Shown in pieces: positions 34,000 to 43,326 of a stretch of 64,000 nucleotides of DNA. The translations under genes were made by a program, and so were the position numbers. Within the stretch, counting starts at the first letter, position 1, and each line of letters begins with the position of its first letter. The notes under the pieces were generated by a model. The model did no database searches, was not told the origin of the DNA, and worked only from the letters and a program-made list of their open reading frames with translations. The DNA is from Pogostemon cablin (lineage: Eukaryota > Streptophyta > Magnoliopsida > Lamiales > Lamiaceae): assembly GCA_023678885.1 (NCBI GenBank), contig CM043013.1:20182791-20246790 (forward strand), in the 5' to 3' direction.

Positions 34000-34878
34000 T
34001 CAGAACAAGGTATCATAAAAAATAACACACGCATCATTCGGCGACCTATAATGCTTCAATCGATGCCCATTCGCCATGATAACGTCTCCATCTTTGTCAA
34101 TAAGCTCATAACTCCCCCCTTCTAAGGCTCGATGAATCATGAACGGTCCCGTCCACTTAGACTTCAACTTGCCTGCAAAAAGCTTCAAACGAGAGTTAAA
34201 AAGTAGTACCTCATCTCCTTGCTTGAACTCCTTGTATGAAATTTTGGAATCATGCCACCTCTTCATTCTTTCCTTATAAATCTCTGAATTCTTGAAAGCA
34301 CGACTCCTAAACTCATCCAATTGATTCATGTGATTTAGCCTCAACTCCTTTACATCCTTAAGGGTCAAGTTCAAGCGACGCAAAGCCCAAAACGCTTTGT
34401 GTTGGATTTCTACGGGTAAGTGGCACGGCTTCCCATAGAGAATTTGATACGGTGACATATCTAACACCGTCTTATAAGCGGTCCGGAACCCCCATAACAC
34501 ATCATCAAGCTTCATAGCCCAATCCTTTCTATTAGTTCCTACCACTTTCTCCAGAATCTGCTTTACTTGACGGTTGGAGACCTCTGCCTGCCCATTCACT
34601 TGTGGATGATAGGGTGTAGTAACCCTATGCTTAACACCATAATCCTTAAGCACCTTCTCCAGAAATTTATTGACGAAGTGGGAACCTCCATCACAAACTA
34701 ATGCTCTCAGAACTCCATAACGGGCAAAAATATGTTTCTTTAGGAAAGATAAAACAACTTTCGAATCATTAACACGAGTAGGAATTGCTTCTACCCACTT
34801 CGAAACATAATCCACCGCAAGAAGAATGTAGAGAAACCCATTCGACGGGGGAAAAGGCCCCATAAAATCGATCCCCAT
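34000..34878 (-). CDS. pol: Element B integrase core and C-terminal region
   Basis: This 292-codon open stretch has the D-D-E core: GIDFMGPF at the start, then YVSKWVEAIPT, LVCDGGSHFVNKF and HPQVNGQAEVSNRQVK (the catalytic glutamate is in QAE). A C-terminal basic region follows, with GDEVLLFNSRLKLFAGKLKSK and a WTGPF word (GPF/Y-like module). There is no chromodomain, as expected for the Athila/Tat side of Ty3/gypsy. It is separated from the zinc-finger part by one missing base in the G run at about 34878. Element C is in frame there, so this is a mutation. The enzyme inserts element DNA into chromosomes. Confidence 0.85.
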   Translation of the reverse strand: MGIDFMGPFPPSNGFLYILLAVDYVSKWVEAIPTRVNDSKVVLSFLKKHIFARYGVLRALVCDGGSHFVNKFLEKVLKDYGVKHRVTTPYHPQVNGQAEVSNRQVKQILEKVVGTNRKDWAMKLDDVLWGFRTAYKTVLDMSPYQILYGKPCHLPVEIQHKAFWALRRLNLTLKDVKELRLNHMNQLDEFRSRAFKNSEIYKERMKRWHDSKISYKEFKQGDEVLLFNSRLKLFAGKLKSKWTGPFMIHRALEGGSYELIDKDGDVIMANGHRLKHYRSPNDACVIFYDTLF

Positions 34879-34897
34879 ACATCAAATATCTCCACGA

Positions 34898-35107
34898 CTA
34901 TGCTAGCTGCAATGGCATCTCATCTCTCCTACCTATATTACCCATGCGCTGACATCTATCGCAAGACGCCACATAGCTCTCACTATCTTTAAACAAAGTA
35001 GGCCAATAAAGAGCGGATTGAAGTACCTTAGCTGCAGTCTTTTGCGCTCCGAAATGCCCCCCATTTGGTTGTGCATGACAGAACTCAAGCACACTTTCCA
35101 TTTCCAT
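34898..35107 (-). pseudogene. pol: Element B integrase zinc-binding domain
   Basis: In frame with the upstream polyprotein but after a stop (35108-35110), it shows H and H in FCHAQPNGGHFGAQKT and CxxC in ASCDRCQRMG, the HHCC domain of retroviral-type integrases. The stop stands where related elements have an acidic residue, so it is probably a point mutation. Confidence 0.78.
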
Positions 35108-37843
35108 CTATGGTACACATCTTTGGACAATAGAATCTGTACAAACCTTATAAACAAAAGGATCATACCATATAAATGTCTCAACTTCCCTACGAAATTT
35201 CGCAAGTTGATATCGGTTGAGATCCCTTGGAATTTCTCCAATGACAATGTAATTTACATAATCCGCGTACCATGGATCCATACCTTGCGCTGCAACCACA
35301 CATGCTCGCTCGGTACCTTCAACAGCCACAGCCATGATCTTCTCATCAGGGAACATCTCTTTAATATACTCGAAAGAATTATCACAATGCTCCCTAGTCT
35401 CCAACCTTGACAAGTGATCTGCCAACACATTTTCTGTTCCTTTCTTATCCCGAATCTCCAAGTCAAACTCCTGCAGTAGTAGAATCCATCTTATGATCCT
35501 AGGCTTCGTCTCCTTCTTCTCCATCAAATAACGAATCGCTGAGTGATCCGTATACACAATCGTCTTCATGCCAACCAAATACTGACGAAACTTATCGAAT
35601 GCATACACAACAGCCAAAAACTCCTTTTCAGTCACCGTGTAATTCTTCTGTGCCGCATCGAAAGTCTTACTCGCGTAGTAAATGGTGCAGAACTTCTTCT
35701 CCCTTTGCTGCCCAAGCACCACACCCAATGCTACATCACTTGCATCACACATAAGTACAAATGGTTGAGTCCAGTCCGGTGTGATCAAGATAGGGGCAGT
35801 AATAAGCGCCTCCTTCAAAACTTGAAAAGTTGTTAGACACTCATCATTAAACACAAAAGGAATATCCTTTTTAAGTAAATGAGATAATGGCTTAGAGTAT
35901 TTTGAGAAGTCTTTAATGAATCTCCTGTAAAAACCGGCGTGTCCAAAGAAGGACCGCACTCCTCTTTCATTGGTCAGTGGTGGAAGCTTCTCAATTGCCA
36001 CCACTTTAGCACGGTCTACCTGTAATCCCTTGGCAGAAACATGATGCCCAAGAACAATCCCATCCTTCACCATGAAATGGCACTTCTCCCAATTCAAGAC
36101 AAGATTAGTTTCTTGACACCTCTTCAAAACAACAGCAAGGTTAGACAAACACATATCAAAAGAAGAACCAAAGACTGAAAAATCGTCCATGAATACTTCC
36201 ATGATCTTCTCTATCAAACCATCAAAAATCACCATCATGCATCTCTGAAAAGTAGCAGGCGCATTACACAATCCAAACGGCATCTTCCTAAAAGCAAAGG
36301 TCCCGTAGGGGCAAGTAAAAGTGGTCTTTTCTTGATCCTCGGGAGCAATCATGATTTGATTATACCCCGAGTATCCATCCAAGAAATAATAAAACTCATA
36401 CCCTGCAAGACGATCCAATATTTGATCCATAAACGGGAGAGGGAAATGGTCCTTACACGTGTTTTCATTTAATTTTCTGTAATCCACACATGTACGACAT
36501 CCCGTAGGAATTCTCGTGGCTATAGCTTCTCCATCCTCAGCTTTCACTACAGTCATGCCCCCCTTCTTAGCAACTACATGCAATGGACTCACATGGGGAC
36601 TATCACTAATAGGATATATAATTCCAGCATCCAACCACGTAAGAATTTGCTTCCTTATCACCTCTTGAATTGCGGGATTCACCCTACGCTGATTCTGAAC
36701 ACTAGCCTTGGCTTCATCCAACAACCTAATCCGATGCATACAATACGAAGGACTAATACCTTTCAAATCATCAAGTGACCACCCTATTGCAGACTTGTAC
36801 TTCCTCAAGACATCTAATAACTCCTCAAGTTGATTATCATTAAGGGAAGAAGATACAATTACCGGATATTGTGCATTATCACCAAGAAAAGCATACTTCA
36901 AGTGGTCCAGCAATGGTTTCAACTCCTCTTTTCTTTTCTCCACTGGAGTGTTTTCGTTATCCAAAGGCAAGTACTTCCTGGTCCATTTGACTTCTTCCAC
37001 TTTATTTCTTTCCAATGCAAACCTGTCATCACCCAAAGCAAGTAAGTTTTCAAGAAATTCAATACATACCTCGTTAGAAAGTCCGTCAAGCTCCGTAGTG
37101 GGATAAGTAAGAGACTCCATCAAACATGTCTCAAGAGGATCCTTTGACAAGATCAGAGACATATCCTCCTTCACAATCTCCTCCACCACGTCAATACTAT
37201 AACATTGGGACTCCATTGGCATCTTCATTGCTTTGTCCAAGTTGAAAAGTACTTCTTCTTTGTCCATTCTCAACTTTAGTTCTCCCTTCCGAACATCTAT
37301 CATAGCTCCAGCTGTAGCAAGGAATGGCCTCCCCAAGATTAAAGGAACATTATCCTTGTCATCATCCATTTCTAATACAAGGAAATCCACAGGAAAGACT
37401 AGCTTTTCCACCTTTACTAGAACATCTTCAACTATACCTTTCGGAAACGTCATGGATCTATCTGCCAATTGGAGAGCAACAGTTGTCGGGGTAAGCTCCC
37501 CCAAACCAAGCTTCTGAAAGATGGACAACGGCATCAAATTGATGCTTGCCCCTAGATCGCACAAAGCTCGCCGTGCTGGCCCCTTCCCGATCTCACATAG
37601 AATAGTAAAGCTCCCCGGATCTTTCATCTTTGGTGGCAACTTCTTTTGAATAATTGAGCTACAATTCTCAGATAAGTTTACCATTTCAACTCCGGTTAAG
37701 CTTCGCTTCTTCATCAATATGTCTTTAAGGAATCGAGAATAATATGGCATCTCCATGATTGCCTCTGAAAAAGGGATATTCAAGCTTATCTTATTCATTA
37801 TCTCTGAAAACTTCTTGAACTTTTCTTCCAACCTCTTCTTCAC
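35108..37843 (-). CDS. pol: Element B protease, reverse transcriptase and RNase H
   Basis: This is a 911-codon open frame. The protease has CDLGASINLMP at about residues 95-105 (the DLGA form typical of Athila) and VPLILGRPFLATAGA later. RT has CVDYRKLNENTCKDHFPLPF, YFLDGYSGYNQI, FRKMPFGLCNAPATFQRCM and FMDDFSVFG (YxDD box as FMDD, about residue 549). RNase H has LMCDASDVALG, a TEKEFLAVVYAFDKFRQYL stretch and VYTDHSAIRYL, with its D-E-D residues intact. The first ATG is 21 in-frame codons after the gag amber stop, so translation may depend on readthrough or on a lost sense codon. This is the best preserved enzyme block in the window. Confidence 0.9.
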   Translation of the reverse strand: MKKRLEEKFKKFSEIMNKISLNIPFSEAIMEMPYYSRFLKDILMKKRSLTGVEMVNLSENCSSIIQKKLPPKMKDPGSFTILCEIGKGPARRALCDLGASINLMPLSIFQKLGLGELTPTTVALQLADRSMTFPKGIVEDVLVKVEKLVFPVDFLVLEMDDDKDNVPLILGRPFLATAGAMIDVRKGELKLRMDKEEVLFNLDKAMKMPMESQCYSIDVVEEIVKEDMSLILSKDPLETCLMESLTYPTTELDGLSNEVCIEFLENLLALGDDRFALERNKVEEVKWTRKYLPLDNENTPVEKRKEELKPLLDHLKYAFLGDNAQYPVIVSSSLNDNQLEELLDVLRKYKSAIGWSLDDLKGISPSYCMHRIRLLDEAKASVQNQRRVNPAIQEVIRKQILTWLDAGIIYPISDSPHVSPLHVVAKKGGMTVVKAEDGEAIATRIPTGCRTCVDYRKLNENTCKDHFPLPFMDQILDRLAGYEFYYFLDGYSGYNQIMIAPEDQEKTTFTCPYGTFAFRKMPFGLCNAPATFQRCMMVIFDGLIEKIMEVFMDDFSVFGSSFDMCLSNLAVVLKRCQETNLVLNWEKCHFMVKDGIVLGHHVSAKGLQVDRAKVVAIEKLPPLTNERGVRSFFGHAGFYRRFIKDFSKYSKPLSHLLKKDIPFVFNDECLTTFQVLKEALITAPILITPDWTQPFVLMCDASDVALGVVLGQQREKKFCTIYYASKTFDAAQKNYTVTEKEFLAVVYAFDKFRQYLVGMKTIVYTDHSAIRYLMEKKETKPRIIRWILLLQEFDLEIRDKKGTENVLADHLSRLETREHCDNSFEYIKEMFPDEKIMAVAVEGTERACVVAAQGMDPWYADYVNYIVIGEIPRDLNRYQLAKFRREVETFIWYDPFVYKVCTDSIVQRCVP

Positions 37844-37903
37844 TAGCTTGTAGGGAAACGGTGGAGGTATCTTTGTTTTGGGAATCCCCCATTCATCACG
37901 ATC

Positions 37904-37909
37904 AACCTA
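37904..37909 (-). other. Amber codon parting gag and pol in one frame
   Basis: On the minus strand the frame reads GAG TAG GTT. Element C has GAG AAG GTT at the same place, so a single base change could have made the stop. The pol frame continues without shift. Either a nonsense mutation or a readthrough stop would fit. Confidence 0.75.
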
Positions 37910-40354
37910 CTCCGCTTTCTCCTTTTCGGCTCTTAATCGCTTAGCTCTTTCCCATTTTTTCTCAGCTATTATGTATGTACTTTGCTCATTCCGTACCACT
38001 GGAGTTGCATCAACATCAAAAGGAACAACAGGTGCATCAAACAAAACATCTCGGCGAGGTTCGACTGGGGTTTGACTAGGCTGAGAGGTCGAACCAGGAC
38101 TGTATTGGTCGAACCTCTCTCCTGGAAGACTGATCTCATTCAGCTCCGGAGGTTCGACTTGGGTTCGACCAGCATTAGAGGTCGAACCACTGCCCCTTTG
38201 GTTGAACCGCTTCACTGTATAATCTCCATCCTTCGGTTCGACCTGGGTTCGACCTGAAGAGTTGGTCGAACCTTTTTGATCGTGGTCGAACCGTTCCTGC
38301 GTCAAAACAGAGTGCTCTGGCCGATGAGGTTCGACCTGGGTTCGACCAGAAAAGTTGGTCGAACCCTCAACGTGTTGGTCGAATCGCTCCTTTGTCGAAA
38401 CAGAGTGCTCTGGCTGATGAGGTTCGACCTGGGTTCGACCTGAAAAGTTGGTCGAACCCTCTGCGTGTTGGTCGAACCGCTCCTGTGTCGAAACAGAGTG
38501 CTCTGGCCGATGAGGTTCGACCTGGGTTTGACCTGAAAAGTTGGTCGAACCCTCAACGTGTTGGTCGAACTGCTCCTGTGTCGAAACAGAGTGCTCTGGC
38601 CGATGAGGTACGACCTGGGTTCGACCTGAAAAGTTGGTCGAACCCTCTGCGTGTTGGTCGAACCGCTCCTGTGTCGAAACAGAGTGCTCTGGCCAATGAG
38701 GTTCGACCTGGGTTCGACCTGAAAAGTTGGTCGAACCCTCTGCGTGTTGGTCGAATCGAGGCTTAGAAAATTCCAATTTTGATTCCGGCCTCATCGGTCC
38801 CTCGTACTGCGTTCCCGACCTCAGTGTGATGGCATTACATGACTTCGGATTCTCTATACTCTGAGACGGAAACTTCCCTTTTCCTACAGTTTGAGTCAAT
38901 GTGTTCACATTCTCTGCAATTGTACCCATCAACAATGTGAGATCTTTCACTTGAGTGGACAAATCTCTGTGGTGATCATCAATCTTTTTCTCAAGCTTTG
39001 CCTCAAGGCGGTTCACTCTTTCATCATTCTTTACCATGTACCGGTTCACAGTATCCTCGAACCCAGGCTTCCCTTCTTCCACCTTTTCTCCCGGATCAAC
39101 ACCCATCTGAAGTTGCATTGCATTGTTCGTATTGCTCCATGAAAATTCAGGCCTCCTTGGTTGTTGTTGATAACTACCAGATGGACCACGATTATTAAAG
39201 TTCCCTCGATAGTTCCCTTGGTAGTTCCGGTTTCCTTGATTTGGGTACCTCGTTCCTTGAATACTTTGACCCATGGCATAATTTGCTTCCTCCAATTCAT
39301 CTTGGATGGTTCCATTATTCATCATATCTTGCTGCATGATTGGCACTCGTTGGGATATCTCGCTGATCTGCTTCTGTTGAGACTCAAGTAGCTTGTTGAT
39401 ATTGGACAAGCTCGAAACGATCTCATCCTCTCTCTTAGTTTTCACCATTGCTTGTTCAACCTGAGCTACCTTTCCAAGAACATATGTACCTCTTACTCTA
39501 TCAGTAGGCCAATCCCTCGAATTCATCGATATGTCTTCAAACAATCTCTCGGCCTCAACGGATGACTTTGTAAGCAATGCTCCATTAGAAGAAGCATCAA
39601 GTAGCACTCTTGATTCACAGTCCAATCCGTTATAAAATATACTGATATATTGGGCTTTAGATAACCCATGTTGAGGACACTTCCTGAGCATGTCCTTGAA
39701 TCTATCCCACGCTTCATGAAATTTCTCACCTCTATTGATAGCAAATTGGTTAATATCTTGCTTCATCTTAAACACCTTCGAAGGTGGCATATACCTCTCC
39801 AAGAACCTTAACTTCAATTGCTCCCACGTGGTGCACTCAGCTGCATTAATATTATCGTACCAATCCCTCGCCTTTTCAGTAAGCGAGAATTTGAACAAAA
39901 GAATCTTCCTAGCATCTTCATGTTCTCCTACGTCTTTTTGAGTACTTGCATAGCCCAAGAACTTGTTCAGATGCTGCTGCGGATCCTCGAAAGACCCTCC
40001 TGAAAAAGAGTTTCTTTCTATCATGCTAATAAGAGCGGGATGAAGATCGAACGCTGTGTTAGTTCCCCTTGCTCCTAAAAGCTCATAATTTCCAGCCCCA
40101 TTATTTCTGAAAACCTCTCGGATGGCTAGATTATCCGGATTCGCTGCCATGTTGACTGTTTCTACCTCCAAATTAACTTCAGTTGTAGCCTCAATCGCTT
40201 GCGAAATCTGCTCGTCAACCTCAACTCCAAAATTCAGAGCTACAGTTGAGTCTATTGTCTTTGCCTTGCTCTTCTTCTTCTTCTTCTTTCTTGATGATGC
40301 TCCAATCTCAGGATTATACGGTTCAAGATTACCTTTCTTTGATCTTGTGAGCAT
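37907..40354 (-). CDS. gag: Element B Gag with 31-residue tandem repeats
   Basis: The 815-codon frame starts at MLTRSKKGNLEPYNPEIG with a lysine-rich N-terminus. The Gag core (about residues 105-250) has GGSFEDPQQHLNKFLG, a DWYDNI word and EQLKLRFLERYMPPS. Next come a Gln/Asn/Gly-rich stretch (GNRNYQGNYRGNFNNRG), a coiled-coil-like part and the NAITLRSG word typical of Athila gag. There is no CCHC knuckle. Residues from about 533 to 770 are about eight repeats of a 31-residue unit starting RFDQ and containing EGSTNFSGRTQVEP, five nearly identical. They are encoded by the nine-base motif array. The protein would form the virus-like particle. The start is the first ATG after the primer site. 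Confidence 0.9.
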   Translation of the reverse strand: MLTRSKKGNLEPYNPEIGASSRKKKKKKSKAKTIDSTVALNFGVEVDEQISQAIEATTEVNLEVETVNMAANPDNLAIREVFRNNGAGNYELLGARGTNTAFDLHPALISMIERNSFSGGSFEDPQQHLNKFLGYASTQKDVGEHEDARKILLFKFSLTEKARDWYDNINAAECTTWEQLKLRFLERYMPPSKVFKMKQDINQFAINRGEKFHEAWDRFKDMLRKCPQHGLSKAQYISIFYNGLDCESRVLLDASSNGALLTKSSVEAERLFEDISMNSRDWPTDRVRGTYVLGKVAQVEQAMVKTKREDEIVSSLSNINKLLESQQKQISEISQRVPIMQQDMMNNGTIQDELEEANYAMGQSIQGTRYPNQGNRNYQGNYRGNFNNRGPSGSYQQQPRRPEFSWSNTNNAMQLQMGVDPGEKVEEGKPGFEDTVNRYMVKNDERVNRLEAKLEKKIDDHHRDLSTQVKDLTLLMGTIAENVNTLTQTVGKGKFPSQSIENPKSCNAITLRSGTQYEGPMRPESKLEFSKPRFDQHAEGSTNFSGRTQVEPHWPEHSVSTQERFDQHAEGSTNFSGRTQVVPHRPEHSVSTQEQFDQHVEGSTNFSGQTQVEPHRPEHSVSTQERFDQHAEGSTNFSGRTQVEPHQPEHSVSTKERFDQHVEGSTNFSGRTQVEPHRPEHSVLTQERFDHDQKGSTNSSGRTQVEPKDGDYTVKRFNQRGSGSTSNAGRTQVEPPELNEISLPGERFDQYSPGSTSQPSQTPVEPRRDVLFDAPVVPFDVDATPVVRNEQSTYIIAEKKWERAKRLRAEKEKAE
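38050..38760 (-). repeat. GGTTCGACC/GGTCGAACC array inside gag
   Basis: By eye there are about 23 exact copies of the nine-base word or its complement in 710 bases, arranged in 93-base periods over the central part. Each period has two GGTTCGACC-type and two GGTCGAACC-type words. The words are read in different frames (GGT TCG ACC as Gly-Ser-Thr, GG TTC GAC C as Arg-Phe-Asp). Confidence 0.9.
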
Positions 40355-40443
40355 ACACCTAAAACGAATAAGAAAGAAAACAACAAAACAAGGTAAATAG
40401 TCCTAATAAACTAGAAATAATACAAAAAAGATAGTTTACGCCT
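40355..40443 (-). other. Element B leader
   Basis: A short leader between primer site and gag start with no further feature. Confidence 0.6.
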
Positions 40444-40461
40444 TCCCCGGCAACGGCGCCA
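40444..40461 (-). other. Element B tRNA-Asp primer binding site
   Basis: On the minus strand it reads TGGCGCCGTTGCCGGGGA, complementary to the 3' end of plant tRNA-Asp, six bases from the LTR. Confidence 0.9.
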
Positions 40462-41457
40462 AGAACTTGATAGGGGTTTTCTCAACACACAAATTAATCC
40501 TCAAGTATAAGGATATCAATTGTAGTCGCGAAGATGACCAAGTTACAATATCGAACCCACGGGACGGATAATATCAATTTTGTTATCTTCTAGTATATTT
40601 TAGACTATGTTGGTAATTGTAAAGGTTTAATGGATAATAACTTCTAATCGAAAGAAATAGCAAAAAGAAATAGCAAGAGTAGAGAAAAGTGAGTTGTGAT
40701 CAATAAGAATGATAGGTAGTTCGTCGGGTCATCCAGTTTCACTAGCAATTCGTATTTTCATGTGATGGTGTCCGACTCTGCCCTGTGGTTAGTGGACGCA
40801 TCACTAGACCATGCAAGTTTACTCTATAGACACAAGTAAATATGCGCTTGACACGTGTGAATAATATCGGAGCAAGAGATATGCTTCACCCCCCTTTCTA
40901 GGTACTATCATAATCAATTATCTTCTACGTCTAGAATCTAACCCGATTTGATCTCCTTTTTTAGGTACTATAAAGTTATACTCTTCATCCTATTCATCAA
41001 CTCGAATTCAATTCAATTCATGAATATTCATATAAGACAGTTCTAATAATACTTCGGAATCCCTTCACTTAGAATTATAACAATAAACCCTGCTCAGTAG
41101 TGAACGCACTCAATCAATAATCATGTTATGTATTCAGACTCTACACAACGATCATTGATACACAAAATGACTATGAGTATGGATTAAATATGCAATCTTA
41201 TATAAAACAAACCACAGGTAGTGTTGTATGAAGTTTTACACACGAAACACGAATTACATCACGAAACTTTCATAACCCTAGAACTACCAAGGTGGTTCTA
41301 GCCCATGATTGATCTAGGAACAATCATGGTTAGATTGATCATTCTTACTTGAACCTTCAGCGAACCTCTGTCACAGCCCTCCGGATGGATCACCACCTCT
41401 ACTCTTGTCTCTCCTACGATTGACGATCAAAAGCTATCTTTATTCTCTGTATGAGCC

Positions 41458-41467
41458 TCCTTTTATA
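41458..41467 (-). promoter_or_regulatory. Probable TATA box of element B 5' LTR
   Basis: TATAAAAGGA on the minus strand. As this is the 5' LTR, it should drive the full-length element transcript. Confidence 0.65.
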
Positions 41468-41562
41468 CTTGTAATCACATCTCTAGGGCTTGGAATGGGC
41501 TTTCTAAGTGATCTCACGCGTTTCGGCCTCGAAAATCCGGATAAGGTAAGTTCTCGCACACA

Positions 41563-41920
41563 GGTTCGACCACGTCAAGCAGGTCGAACCCCTAGCCATA
41601 GGTCGAACCCCAGGTCGAACCCCGCTACTGGAAGAATTCTGCACAGGTTCGACCTTCTGGACAGGTCGAACCACTTAGGCCTTGGTCGAACCCCAGGTCG
41701 AACCTCGGCACTGGACAACTCCCGCTCCCGATTCGACCAACTGGCAAGTCGAACCCAAACGTCGTGGTCGAATCCTCCTTCTTACAAATTGGTTCGACCA
41801 TGGTTCGACCTGATGGCCAGGTCGAACCAGCCGAGTCGTGGTCGAATCAATCTCTATACGTCTAGCAACGTTGGTTCGACCTGCTGGAGAGGTCGATCCC
41901 TCCTCCAGCCAGGTCGAACC
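41563..41920 (-). repeat. GGTTCGACC/GGTCGAACC array in U3 of element B 5' LTR
   Basis: The same array as in the 3' LTR with one more motif copy, lying upstream of the TATA box. Confidence 0.85.
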
Positions 41921-42141
41921 CACTTACTTCTTGGGCGGTTCGCGTGGCTTCGACCCCGTCTCTTCGATTCTTGGCTCTTTCACTCCGTTTTTGCTAAGAA
42001 AACACTCAAATAGCTCCACTAACACTGATTCATGCTAATTCACAATATATATAGGTTTTCCACCTATTTCCACATCAAAACTCTCCAAAACTAGCACAAA
42101 ACATAGCGCCAAACTTGTGAATTTACACACTCATCAGTTAC

Positions 42142-42360
42142 AGATGAGAGAAGACGTGGGATTGGGATTTAAAATTTTAAAATTGATAACATATTAAATA
42201 AAAATAATAATAAAATATAACAATAAATGAAAGAAAACATGATTATTAATAATGTATACATGCACGTATGTAAATGTATAGGGATAGTGTGATGACTCAA
42301 CCTATATTAATAATTATTAACTGTGATAATATAATACTAATGACAAAGACGGTTGCCACA
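42142..42360 (-). repeat. Element D 5' LTR, second part
   Basis: It begins AGATGAGAGAAGACG and ends GGTTGCCACA, matching 20742-20961. Together with 25906-27911 it makes an LTR of about 2.2 kb. Confidence 0.9.
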
Positions 42361-43326
42361 ATAAAACTCAGAATTGAATTAAAAATGCATAGTTTTATAT
42401 AAAATGATCCACAAATAGTGTTGTACGGTGTATACACGCGGAAGTTCAATTAACTTATAAAACCTTCATAAACCCTAAAACTACCGAAGCAGTTCTAGCC
42501 CATGATTGATCGAAGAAAAATCATGGTGGTTGGATAGATCTTACCCATAGTCTTGAAAATTACAAGATAAATTAAGATGTGAAGTAAACCCTAGATGTGG
42601 GCGTCGTCGCTTCTCTCTCCATTTTGAATTTTTACTTGGTTCTCACTTGATTCGATAGAAGAATTGCTCTCCACAGCTCCATGGATAATGGTAGGATTTC
42701 GAATATTGTGTAGAATGAAGGTGGTGAATGACTCTCTTTTCCCCTGCGTAAGGTCTTCCTTTTATACTTGTAAGCCCTTTTTATGGACCTAGGATGGGCT
42801 TTTTGAGCGAAAACATGTACTGAAGGTATAAAAATATGAATCTGGAAGATTCTCACGCATTTGTTCGACCAAGGCCCCTGGTCGAATCACCCAAGGCCTA
42901 GTCGAACCGGCCTGTAACAAGTTGACAGGTACATGGTTCGACTCGAACCACTGGTCGAACTAGAAGCTTCGTGGTCAAACTACACTGCGAATTCTTATGC
43001 TTTGGGTTTGCCGCGGTTCGACCAACACACCTGGTCGAACCACACCATCATGGTTGAACTACCTTTCTACTGACTTCCGGCACTGGTTCGACCATTGGTG
43101 CTAGTCAAACCACCCCCATTTGGTCGAACCAGGTGCCTACAACACCCCTTCTCCGGTTTCAATCACTTCTATCTCATTTTCCTTCAAAAATCCGCTCAAA
43201 TAGCCTCACACGCACTTGATTCGTGACTTTTCACTTCATATCTCGATTTATCTTGACTTAAGACCAAATCATACATCATTATCGCACAAATCAGAGCTTA
43301 AAACACATGAATTTACACACTCATCA
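42361..43326 (-). repeat. Element C LTR, right half
   Basis: It resumes the LTR after element D and ends CACACTCATCA. It has the TATA context at 42757-42766 and, upstream of it in element orientation, a degenerate array of the nine-base motif at about 42862-43135. Confidence 0.85.
42757..42766 (-). promoter_or_regulatory. Probable TATA box of element C LTR
   Basis: TATAAAAGGA within ACAAGTATAAAAGGAAG on the minus strand, the same position relative to the motif array as in element B. Confidence 0.6.

Larger units (their letters stand above)
27912..42136 (-). mobile_element. Athila-like Ty3/gypsy element B, complete
   Basis: This 14,225 bp element on the minus strand is flanked by GTTAC at 27907-27911 and 42137-42141. 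Its LTRs of 1,657 and 1,669 bp look nearly identical, so the insertion is recent compared with the rest. It has a tRNA-Asp primer site, gag (37907-40354), protease-RT-RNase H (35108-37843), integrase (34000-34878) and a spliced-looking third ORF (30898-32945). The long ORFs, tRNA-Asp primer, DLGAS protease and extra 3' ORF define the Athila type. Arrays of GGTTCGACC/GGTCGAACC lie in the LTRs, in gag and before ORF3. Confidence 0.92.
40468..42136 (-). repeat. Element B 5' LTR
   Basis: TGATAGGGG...CACACTCATCA, followed by the GTTAC duplication. It carries the motif array at about 41563-41920 and the TATA box at 41458-41467. Relative to the sister LTR it has an additional AGGTCGAACCCC unit near 41600-41625. 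Confidence 0.93.
18715..42360 (-). mobile_element. Chromovirus-type Ty3/gypsy element D, interrupted by B
   Basis: This element has its own length of about 9.4 kb once element B is removed. LTRs are 18715-20961 and 25906-27911 plus 42142-42360, with TGTAACGACCC...GGTTGCCACA ends, a tRNA-Met primer site and a purine tract. One broken gag-pol frame ends in a C-terminal chromodomain, placing it among the chromoviruses (Tekay/Del type by domain layout). It is inserted in the LTR of element C; the host reads GATGCACAAT then AAAACTCAG across the junction. The expected duplication ACAAT overlaps the terminal ACA of the right LTR, suggesting a three-base loss. Confidence 0.88.

Noticed and set aside
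38050..38760. CRISPR-like appearance of regularly spaced near-identical repeats
   Set aside because: The spacers are repeated too, the whole is in frame within gag of a plant retrotransposon, and no cas genes are present.
38392..38766. Repetitive plus-strand frame antisense to the gag array
   Set aside because: It is the shadow of the 93-base repeats of gag on the other strand.
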